Of a stretch of DNA of 64,000 bases, positions 32,116 to 44,739 are shown piece by piece. The DNA comes from Gongronella butleri. Lineage: Eukaryota; Mucoromycota; Mucoromycetes; Mucorales; Cunninghamellaceae. The stretch's first letter is position 1. Each line of letters starts with the position of its first letter. The position numbers and the translations under genes are program-made. Under the pieces are notes generated by a model. It worked only from the letters and a program-made list of their open reading frames with translations. It was not told where the DNA came from and did no database searches. The DNA is taken from the NCBI GenBank assembly GCA_025201375.1, contig JAIWZP010000080.1, positions 38,474 through 102,473 of the forward strand. Direction: 5' to 3'.

Positions 32116-32350
32116 CACAACAAATGTGTAAGTGAAAGCGCGAGAGTTTATTGGTGACGTGATTTCTGGACATGTCATACTGTAATACTGTAACGGTCCG
32201 AACCATTCCTTTTTTTATCATTTGCGACGATTTTCATTCTTTCTTTTTTGGTGACACTGTCCGCTCATCTTGCGACTACAGTATGCTGTTTTTTACCGGA
32301 TTTGTCAACATGTCAGCGCGAAACACTTTTTTTAGCAGGCAAAATACAGT

Positions 32351-33517
32351 AATTTTTTTTGCATGTACGGTAAATCTGATTGAGCATGCGCAAAGTGAAT
32401 TTGAGGTGCGCGGATTATTGCTGGACGTGTGGGACGCGCAGAGTGGAATTGAGGTGCGCGCGGCGGATGGATGATTGCTGGTGTGGGGCGCGCAATAAGT
32501 GGCATTGAAGTGTGCGCAGATTGCTGGTTGGCGACGCGCAGATTGTTGGTGCGGGGCGCGCAGGTTATATTATTAATTGTGCGCGTGCGGCAGCTTTACT
32601 GTGCGCGTGTGACAAAATTGAGCGTGTGAAAAAGTCAATTGAGCGTGCGACATTCCATGTCAGCTGCACAAGTGCGGTCACCACCGCCCACGTTATTATT
32701 TGTCGCATATCATTTACTACTGTATTGTGCGCATAGGAAAATTTTTTATCAATGCTGCTGCAACATGATGTTGCCGGCGCGGTTGTGGTATTTGTACATA
32801 CTTTGTTACACATTATACACGTGCGACGATTTTTTCTTCGATGATGCGACATATGATATCATCAACATGGAAAGCGTGTGTGACATTTTTTTTCTAAGCG
32901 TCATGCCGACTACACAAGGTTCTCGGAACGGTCCAAAATGGAAATTTATGATCAAAAAATGGTCATTAATGATCGAAAATGATCATTCATGGTCAAAAAT
33001 GACCGCTTGGCTCTCGTTTACAGTACACGTTTGTCAAGCTTATGCGACATCTTTTGTTTTTTTGCTAAGCGTCATACTCAAGCGCGTCAAGCCGAGGAAA
33101 CATGAGGGCGATGCGCTTTTCCGGAACAAGTGACAAGTTTATGCAATTTTGATGAGACGCGCAACGACCAAGCGCGTCAGAGATTCCAAATTTAAACCAT
33201 GCGAGTGCAATTATGACAGACGCCGCGAGATGTGCCGAAGAAGCGCGAGGACAATGTGTTTTTGCTGAGATAGTATCAAAGTTATGCATTTGGTGAAAAT
33301 CGTCTTTGTCACCGACGAAGCGCATCAGAAATCTCAAATTAAACTTGCGCGCCCTACACCCCGACCTGCGCGCCCCACACCAACAATCTGCACGTCGCCA
33401 ACCAGAAATCTGCGCGCACCTCAATGCCACTTTGCGTACCCCGCACCAGCAATCCGCGCGCCCCTCAATTACACTTTGCGCATGCCCATTCTGATTTGCA
33501 TGCAAAAAAAAAAAAAT
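32351..33517. mobile_element. Non-autonomous element with long inverted terminal repeats made of minisatellite units
   Basis: The left arm (about 32351-32575) and right arm (about 33361-33517) are inverted copies. Both read inward GCATG...CATGCGCAAAGTG, then repeats of a roughly 45-bp unit with GATTGCTGGTG-GGGGCGCGCA and ATTGAGGTGCGCG. The left arm has about four units and the right about three. The interior (about 32576-33360) is AT-rich and has no credible gene, and contains a direct repeat (about 33136-33195 and 33283-33345). This resembles a foldback/MITE-like transposon. Target-site duplications were not resolved. Confidence 0.65.
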
Positions 33518-34106
33518 AATTAGTCTGCTAAAAAATTAATATTTCGCGCCGACTTGTTGGACAAACCCAGTAAGTATTTTATGAATAAAGTATAATCACA
33601 GACATGACCAGGTTGCTCATTTCTTAGCAATATTTAACTTAACTGGCAACCTAAAACGAGATGACGTTTGATCATTATACTGAAAACTGGCCAAGTTCAT
33701 CTCAAGCAGTCAGACTGGCGCATGTCGCGTGTTGGACACTTTTTGTTTTAAAGATATCATAAACACGAGGCAAGAACAGGATGTGGCCGCGCATGGCATG
33801 GGTTTCTATGACCTCTGAACGCTTCATCGTAATGGTCCAAAAACAACAATTGAGGAGACAGAAAAAAAGGGGTACGTATGATGTTTCCTTTCAAAAACCG
33901 CCTTTTAGCGTTCCGTCGCGTTTGTACAACATGGCACGCTTTTTTTTTTTTTGTGTGTGTGCGTGTGTGTTTCGCAAGTCGCTTTATCATATGCATGAAT
34001 TCGCATTCTAGTTGTCTTTATTAGCCACAAAGAATCAACGAGGGGATGAATGGATATATGGCTGCGACACCAGCAGTGCGCATTTTTTTTTAATCTTTTG
34101 TTTTGC

Positions 34107-34886
34107 CTAGACGTTCATTTCCTTCATGAGGTTCTTATTGACAAAGACAAGCTCGAGGTTTTGGCGGCCAGCAATGTTGATATTCGTGTCGACAAGGCAG
34201 AAGCGATCACTGAAGCGGTCGAGCTCGCGCATTTTCTCATATGTGGGATTGTGGATTTCCATTTGGACCTGATTGACATTGTTGGTGAAGACTTCATCGA
34301 GCATTTCCCATTCGCTGCCCTCGATATCGATCTTGAGCGCGCTGATGGTGCGGTTCCAATGGCCATTGCCCTCCAAAATGTGCCTGACGGAGCGACAATT
34401 GGAGCACGTACCAATTTCAGCTTGTGTGAATTCAAGATTGTGCACAGACGGGAACTTTTCCTTGTCGACCGTGTGGATTTCGCAACCAAACTCGTTAAAG
34501 ACACCGAGCTCATAGTCAAAGTTGCCATCAGAGCCAAATGAGTAGACAAGGCAGTCCGGCCTGTCATAGGGCTCAAAGCAGCCAATCTTGTAGCCGTCCT
34601 TGTTGATGTCACCAATCAAAATCTTGTGACACATGCAATTGGTTGTGAACAGGCGCAAGAACTCGTTGGTCGCTCGGACAGCACGCAGATCAAATGGCTC
34701 CGATGTATAATCGTGCATGTACGAGCGATCGACATACTGGCCAATGGAATCGTTCATCCCACGCGGCCGCATAAGGCCAATCATTGTGCAAAACACCGCG
34801 ATCAAAAGGACGACCTGCACGTACGTGCGCGTTAAATAAGACTTTACAAGAGTCCCGTTGTCCGTTGACTCGGTTGGCAAGAACAT
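34107..34886 (-). CDS. METTL24-like membrane methyltransferase-domain protein, paralog A
   Basis: 259 residues in one exon. A short cytosolic N-terminus, one membrane anchor (VQVVLLIAVFCTMIGLM, about 24-40) and a lumenal or extracellular domain of the Methyltransf_22/METTL24 type. The hallmark is DGYKIGCFEPYDRPDCLVYSFGSDGNFDYE, cited here only as a location (about residues 97-126). It continues with EFGCEIHTVD, ALKIDIEGSEW and QVQMEIHNP, which correspond to the SAM-binding core and the conserved D-x-EGxEW motif. Substrates of the family are unknown. It is about 62% identical by eye to the neighbouring paralog over most of its length, in the same orientation, so the two arose by tandem duplication. 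Activity cannot be judged from sequence. Confidence 0.85.
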   Translation of the reverse strand: MFLPTESTDNGTLVKSYLTRTYVQVVLLIAVFCTMIGLMRPRGMNDSIGQYVDRSYMHDYTSEPFDLRAVRATNEFLRLFTTNCMCHKILIGDINKDGYKIGCFEPYDRPDCLVYSFGSDGNFDYELGVFNEFGCEIHTVDKEKFPSVHNLEFTQAEIGTCSNCRSVRHILEGNGHWNRTISALKIDIEGSEWEMLDEVFTNNVNQVQMEIHNPTYEKMRELDRFSDRFCLVDTNINIAGRQNLELVFVNKNLMKEMNV

Positions 34887-34992
34887 GACGGTGCTCGGGA
34901 TTGGAAGGGAAGAAGTGAAAAGAAAGATTTTTTTATTTTTTCTTTTGTCGGTCTTACATTAAAGGCGCGCAGGCGCCCTGTCATTTCTCTCT

Positions 34993-35028
<36 letters not shown>

Positions 35029-36113
35029 GCACACGTAAAAAATGTTGTAAATTTAATCGAGGCGGCGCCCCCGTCCCCTTTCATACCTAATTTCAGAGCC
35101 AGCACAAGAAATGAAGTGACAGTGTGAGAGAAATACTCAAGGGCATCATGCATTTTCTTTGGATTATGGGGATTGGCCATCAAGGGGGGACTTTTTTTCA
35201 AAGCGTGCTTGTTTGAACACAGAGAATGCTGGTGTACGTTTGCCTTGCCGGAATGTGAGCCAGAGGCACCTGACAAAAGTCAAATTGACGCGTATGCTGC
35301 AGCCAATCTCACTTTATTACAAAGACTAATATAGCAAAACCAAGATCGCGCGTATTTTAATTGTAATTTGAATCGTGAGAAGCCGTCCACGAGTTCGTGC
35401 TGTAAATATGGCGCCTAGAGAGTGGTAAAAATTTGTGCACATGTGATGTGATTCTTAGAAAACAAAGTAAAAGTACAAATGGTTGTCAATGTCCTTAAAT
35501 GGGGTAAAAGGGGGTCAGGGCCAGGGGCCATAAGCCCATTTTTGACCACATTCGCTGATATTCACGAATTATTGCCAAATTTGGCGGTCGTCGATTACAG
35601 TATAAACGCATAAAGTTGCAATAGATTTGTTTCTTTTTGTACTTTCTACACTAGAGGGTGAGCAGAGATCAATTGTTTCTCAATATGTGTTGCGTGCAAA
35701 TCATCAAAGAAAGAGAGAATGATATATTCAAAGCTGTAATGCCAATTTCTAAAGCCAATGGAAGCGAGGATGCGAGAATGTTTCCCCTGTGCCCCCATGG
35801 AAAGATGCACCCCATGCGTGCCAATGGCTACCTGGCAAACTTTTTGAAAACAGAAGAGTGCCATGCTCGGTCCCTCTGGAATGTCATTCAATGCATTGAT
35901 ACAGTCAGAGTGAATGAAGATGGCACAAATTGTATATTTTGAGAAAATAAAACAATTTCCTTTGTCGATGCCTGATTTCAGTGGCAGAAAAAAACGCGTC
36001 AAGCGTGTTCAGGCGGGGCGAGCGACAAGAAAAAAAAAAACGCGTGTCAAAATTTTAGATTTCAAACTTTTTTTTGTGATATTGAGCTCTTTATTTTATG
36101 GCAAACTTTTTAT
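34887..36113. other. Spacer between the two methyltransferase paralogs
   Basis: 1.2 kb holding a T-run of about 25 (34999-35023, probable leader region of paralog A), AT-rich DNA and a possible small gene at 35685-35942 (listed separately). No further paralog fragment was seen. Confidence 0.5.
35685..35942 (+). CDS. Possible small protein or terminal exon (85 codons)
   Basis: Open frame from ATG 35685 to TGA 35942 with protein-like composition (CCVQIIKERENDIF ... FPLCPHGKMHPM ... SLWNVIQCID). It is followed within 4 nt by AATAAA and preceded by a pyrimidine-rich CTTTTTGTACTTTCTACACTAG, which looks like a 3' splice site. It could be the last exon of a short gene or a decayed fragment. I do not recognise the protein and found no convincing upstream exon. 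Confidence 0.25.
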   Translation: MCCVQIIKERENDIFKAVMPISKANGSEDARMFPLCPHGKMHPMRANGYLANFLKTEECHARSLWNVIQCIDTVRVNEDGTNCIF

Positions 36114-36890
36114 CTATTCATCCATGGACTTCATGAGGTTCTTATTGACAAAGACGAGCTTGAGTACTTCTCGACCCATGACGTTGGTGTTTGTGTCGAC
36201 AAGACAGAAGCGGTCGCGGAAGCGGTCGAGATGGCGCATGCGTTCATAATTGGGTGCGTGAATTTCCATTTGGATCTGGTTGACGTTATCTAAAAAGATC
36301 TGGTCAAGGATATCCCATTCTCGGCCCTCGACGTCGATTCTGAGAGCACTGATGGTCGTATTCAAATGGCCATTGTCCTTGAGAATGCTGGAGACAGATT
36401 GGCAATCGGGGCAGTTGCCAAACTTGGCCTTGTGGAATTGAACGTGGGGCGGCGCCGGGTAGCGTTCGGTGTTGACGGCGTGCATCTCGCAGCCAAACTC
36501 GCTGAAGACGGCATTTTCATAGTTGTATTCGTTTTTGGAGCCAAACGAGTAGACGAGACAATTAGGCTGCGTGTAGGGGTCGAAGCATCCGACCAAGTAG
36601 CCGTCCCTGTTGATGTTGCCTACGGCGATCTTGCGGCACATGCAATTGGTTGTGAACAGGCGCAGATGTTCGTTGAATGTGCGGACAATCATGGCATCGT
36701 AGGGCGCTTCTGTGAAATCGTGCATGTACGAGCTATCGATATACACGCCAATCGGTTGTTTGCGCGACTTGACAATGCCAATCATGGTCAAGAGCACGAC
36801 AAAGGCAAGCGCAGCCTGAACATACGTGCGCTTTAGGTACGTCTTTGCAAATTCGACCTTTTCCTTTGAAACCTCGGTAGGAAAAACCAT
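36114..36890 (-). CDS. METTL24-like membrane methyltransferase-domain protein, paralog B
   Basis: 258 residues in one exon. I chose the ATG at 36890 (MVFPTEVSKEK) because it aligns with the start of paralog A (MFLPTEST); an in-frame upstream ATG-like start exists at 36950. One membrane anchor (AALAFVVLLTMIGIV) precedes a lumenal Methyltransf_22-like domain with DGYLVGCFDPY, NCLVYSFGSKNEYNYE, EFGCEMHAVN, ALRIDVEGREWDILD and QIQMEIHAPN. The four Cys around TTNCMCRKI and GNCPDCQS are shared with paralog A and may be disulfide-bonded or metal-binding. The change of SEW to REW in the EGxEW motif is the main difference in the core. Role unknown. Confidence 0.85.
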   Translation of the reverse strand: MVFPTEVSKEKVEFAKTYLKRTYVQAALAFVVLLTMIGIVKSRKQPIGVYIDSSYMHDFTEAPYDAMIVRTFNEHLRLFTTNCMCRKIAVGNINRDGYLVGCFDPYTQPNCLVYSFGSKNEYNYENAVFSEFGCEMHAVNTERYPAPPHVQFHKAKFGNCPDCQSVSSILKDNGHLNTTISALRIDVEGREWDILDQIFLDNVNQIQMEIHAPNYERMRHLDRFRDRFCLVDTNTNVMGREVLKLVFVNKNLMKSMDE

Positions 36891-37649
36891 GGATACGCGT
36901 TGCGCGGATGAAGAAAGGGGAAGAGAATGGCCAGGTTCGTTGACATGCACACAAACGCGCTTTGAGACGCGTCTGAAGTTTTTTTTCGCACGTTAGGAAT
37001 GTTTTCAGGGAATTTAATTGACACGACCACCCTCCTCTGCTTAAAGTCTCAAATCTAAAGAAAAAGGCAAATTGGCCCCAGATCCTTTCCTTGATCATTG
37101 CCAGTGGGCGAGATGCGAGAATGCTGCCCTTGCGGACAAGGAGAAAGACCCTTTTTCGCGTTCAAACTTTCGTTGGCGGCATAAAACGAGAGAATGCGGC
37201 GTCTAACACGCTGGAATGAACTTTTGCCATCTGATGCGGTCAAGCGATGGGTTAAAGACGCGTGATTTTATTATTATTATTTTTATCATTTTCAAAAAAA
37301 AAAGATCAGATCAATGTCCAATTTGCATATGTTTCATACACGTTTCAATGGCATTGGGATGCGCAATGCGCGTTTTCTAAACGCGAGAAGTATATTTTGT
37401 ATGGGTGGCACGAAAAAAAAAAAACGGATCGTGACCTCCCCCTTTTTATGCAGCCCTCACCATTGCCCATTTTTCAGGGGTCAGGGGGGAAAGGGCGGGA
37501 GGCGATGCGGCCTTGGTAGTACACATATTTTTGACGCGTTCTCACGCGGAGTTCAGCGTGTATTTAAATTTTTTTTTTTTTTTTTTTTTTACCATTTTTT
37601 AATATGAATCAAGAAAATAATTTATTTCTGGCAAAAAAGCAATGTATTT
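36891..37649. other. Intergenic region, no gene seen
   Basis: 760 bp upstream of paralog B and downstream of the phosphodiesterase gene (both minus strand). Contains T-runs (37569-37590) and AATAAA-type words on the minus strand near 37620 (TTATTT on plus), a probable poly(A) signal of the phosphodiesterase gene. Confidence 0.4.
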
Positions 37650-39470
37650 CTACGTCTCGGTGGGAAGTTTGCCGTTCATGGTGCCATTGTTCGGGCTGGG
37701 TTTGAGTTCGAGGATCTTTGCCATGGCCTGATAAAGCTCGACGTTCCAAAATGGCTTAAAGACGGTCTCCCCGGGCCAATTGGGCCCGTGCGTGACAAAG
37801 ATGGCACGCGATTGCGGCGATAGGTTGTCATAACCGTGCATGCCACGCGGCTGCAAACTCTTGTCCTTGTTGGGATCATACTGGTCATGTGAGATGAGGC
37901 TCCATCCGGGATCAGGCAGCACGACGAGCGGCGGGATGCGCTCATTGTCGCGGAAATGGAAGCGCGCCGGAATGTCTTGCTTTTTGTATACATTGAACGG
38001 CGCGTCGTCGCCGCCATACTTGGCACGCACGCGCTCAAACGCGCGGAATAACTTATCAATGGCGCCTTCTTGGTCTTCCAGCAATGGCGACACGCGAATC
38101 GCCAGATTCGGCAGCATTTCCACGCTCCAAATCAAGGCGAGCTCATCGGCTTCCAGCTCGTCGTCAATGAAGATCAGGCGCTTCGTGGATGTCGCTGACA
38201 TGCCGTGGTCGCTTACCACAATCAATTGCACAATGTCTGTCAGATTACGCGCCGCAAATTGCTCCATAAGCCGCCCAATGCCGGCGTCTGCCTTGTGCAG
38301 CGCCGTCAGCGTCTAAAAAAAAAAAAGAAAAAAGAAAAAGTCATATAAATCGTAAAACACGCAAAATATGTCCACTTTTTTTTTTTTTTTTTTTTTGCCC
38401 TTTTTCGACTTGTTACCTGATTGGCATACGGGCCATTGGAGTGGCCTGCCTGGTCCACCTCGGGCACGTAGAGGCCGATGAACTGCGGTCTGTCCTCCAG
38501 GGGCAAATCCAGCCAATCCAGGGCCATGTCGACCTTTTCGTCTATTGGGACGTTGTTTTGGAACGGCACCACATACGTCGGCTGCTGGTCGCCCTTAAAC
38601 ACCGTGCTGCAACCGGGCCACATGATTACACCCGACTTTTTACCCTGACGCGTCGCCGTGTTCCAAATCTACGCGAAATGGGGATGAAAAAGGGCCACTT
38701 TTTGCATTTTCGGCTTTCCCCCTTTTTTTTTTTCCCAGCGCCCCTTGATTTTTACCGGTTCTCCACCCCACCACTTGGCATCCCAGCTGTGTTCGGGACT
38801 CTTGTAATTGAATGTGTCATTCAACACCGGATCCCAAAAATAATTGCCCACAATGCCGTGCGCTTCTGGATAAAGACCTGTCACCAGGGACCAATGGTTG
38901 GGAAATGTGATTGGCTGGATACAAAAAAAAGGGATGAGAACCGCTGGCAATAAAAAAATGCGCGCCATCCCTTACCGGAAACGACGGGGTCATCCAGTGC
39001 GCGCGTCCTCCCTGATCAGCTGATAAAAAGCAAGTTTGAGTTGTATTCTCAAGCGCATTTTTTGCACCCAATTTGATTTTTTACCAAGTTTCGAGAGGTG
39101 CGGTGTGACGTGTAGGTCGAGGTCGTGGTTGACGACGCCGTCCAGCGAGATCAAAAAGACCGTTGGATAAAAGTCGTGTGTTCCATTGTTGTAGACGCGG
39201 CGTGTGCCCGAGGACGACGGCAAATAAACGCAGGTGACCGCCGACGCAAAGAGGGAAGTAATAAGCAGCACAGCAGCAAACCACTTGACCATGAGACGGC
39301 GATGACGGGACGTGGACTGCAAAAAAACGCGAAAAAAGGGTGTAAAGTGGCGATTTTTTTTATCTTTTTTTCCTTTTTCTTCGCAAAGGTGTTACTTTGT
39401 CTGCCGTAGGGAGCTGCGTGTAGTCTACAGGGGGAAAAGACGAAAGAAGGGCCTCCGATTCACTGGGCAT
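37650..39470 (-). CDS. Type II membrane nucleotide pyrophosphatase/phosphodiesterase (NPP family)
   Basis: Alkaline-phosphatase-superfamily ectoenzyme; fungal members hydrolyse extracellular or vacuolar nucleotides and are induced by phosphate starvation in yeast. Exons (minus): 39470-39396, 39316-39085, 39019-38976, 38914-38756, 38668-38417, 38312-37650; 474 residues. A cytosolic tail (MPSESEALLSSFPPVDY) is followed by a signal anchor (about 37-57). Metal and catalytic residues are in place: Asp in FLISLDG (about 84), nucleophile Thr in PPITFPNHWSLVTGLYPE, Asp/His in VPEVDQAGHSNGPY, Asp-His in VVSDHGM, and His in the C-terminal GMHGYDN. Segment WGGEP/IWNTATRQGKKSG matches the family's WVTA-x-KQG region. 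Without the 25-residue first exon the protein would start at an internal Met, so that exon is inferred. Confidence 0.92.
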
Positions 39471-40976
39471 AGCAAAATAGAGAAAACGAGCGACAAGGGG
39501 GTGCAGGAAAATAGGAGTCAGATACGGTACCGAGTGCCAGTCGACGAGATAAATCGAAGGCGGCCCCTTTATGCCCAATTTGGCGCAGTCGGCTGCCTTT
39601 TTTGGGAGCACAGACCGCATTGTTTGCCAAAAGGAAATTTTAAACTGCACGCAGCGCCACCTTTGTGCCAATGATCATGCTCCGAGTCCCGCATGTAAAT
39701 TCTAGTATACTACGATGACCCTCGCGCGGTGCCGTTTAAATGTTGCAAATCCATTTACAGCAACGAGTTGTCACATAAATGAAATAAAACGGGAGTTCTG
39801 CTTTTTTTTAAGAGTGCTGTCCAATAAATCGTGCATCCAACGCTCCGAGATGATCATGGTCGCGACAGGCTTTCATTTAAATCCACAAAGATATCTTTTG
39901 GTCGCGTAGATGGGGAGCAATCGTCAAGATTAAAAATGGCCAAAAAGCATGCATGATCCCCTGGCCAATTTTCAAAAATTGAAAAAGGTCGCTGGATCGC
40001 TCTGAAGCTTGGAAGTAAGCAAGAACACCGTGCCCGCAGCAATGATGACTATGGCTCGCCCGAGCATCTTTTTGCCGGTTGGCGAGAAAATCGACAAAAG
40101 AACACTAAAAACACTGTATTTTAAATTTGCAGCCATAGATGAACAACCTAGTTCAACAGCCTAAAACAAACATATCTCGCGAATATCGATCGCGCGCACA
40201 GATGGATGCAGGAGATCACAAAAAAACGCACTTTGCACGTGAACGGCGACGCGTCGAAACCGCTTTTTTTTTGAAAATAATTTTGGCGCGCCAATACTTT
40301 GGATCGCGCAAGCATTGCTCCTCGCAATGCGCGCACATGAAACTTTGAATGGTTCTCTGCGTGGAAGTCGGCAGATCGTCCCCAGCGCGTTTTCTCGTCA
40401 AACGATGAGCATTTGAAACAAGGACATCCAAGTACGTAAGATCGTGGTTTCTCGAAATTGGTCCAGCTGATTCCCTCAAAATGCGTCTCATTGTGCAGTT
40501 CCCAGTGGCCCGTACTATCCATCCAAGTTTGACAGGAATCGGGGGAACCTGATTTTTTCCTCAAAAAATCTGTCAGTCACGCTTGGGCTACTGTAGTCGG
40601 CAAAGATTCTTTGTTCAACTACTTGCTGTGAAATCAAAATGGAGATCAATTACTGTAACTAATTAGCGACCAGTCTTTATCATCTCTGGTACGTTTGAAG
40701 CACACCAGCTATTGAGCAAATAAAAGAAAATGTCAAAAAAGCACAAATTTGAGATGTATTAGCATTTGAATGGTTTGACCTGTGTCAAATTTTGCACTCG
40801 TTGTTCATCAGCCACATGCGAAAGATATGTTTATGACTTTCCAACATGGTTAAATAGCAGCGCTAGGCGGGCACTTCCCAATAAAATGGCAAATATACGT
40901 CCCGTCAAGTGAACATTGCGATTAAATAAAGATTTTATTGCTCAATGATGTGTAAAAGTCATGTGAATGACGGTGT
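39471..40976. other. Intergenic region, no convincing gene
   Basis: 1.5 kb between the phosphodiesterase start and the Ca2+-pump stop. The longest frame (40148-40564, minus, 138 codons) has a C-x-C-x2-C cluster (LGCPCFKCSS) but no recognisable family. AATAAA-type words on the minus strand near 40920-40940 probably serve the Ca2+-pump gene. Confidence 0.45.
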
Positions 40977-44516
<3,540 letters not shown>

Positions 44517-44739
44517 TCAAGACGAAAAAAAAAAAAAAAGACGTGAAAGAAAGAGAAAAAAAAGGGCGGCGACCAATTGGCGCCTTGTCATTGGCGTTTC
44601 CTTTTTCATGCAGCCACGCTTTTTCCACGCTCCCACAATGCCCACAAAGAATGCTCTCCGACAACCCATGGGGCTCCACATTTTTCAAAATATGATATCA
44701 TGTTGGATTGAATTGGATGAAAAATATATATAAAAAAAT

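Larger units (their letters stand above)
28634..34106. other. Accessory region: relics, palindrome clusters and an inverted-repeat element
   Basis: 5.5 kb with no convincing intact gene, more AT-rich than its surroundings apart from GC-rich islands near 30780-31330 and 31700-31870. TACTGTA/TACAGTA words are scattered through it and dense at 31879-32115. An LTR-like promoter/poly(A) unit lies at 30480-30590, and an inverted-repeat element at 32351-33517. The 170-codon frame at 28806-29318 is unlike any protein I know. Confidence 0.6.
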
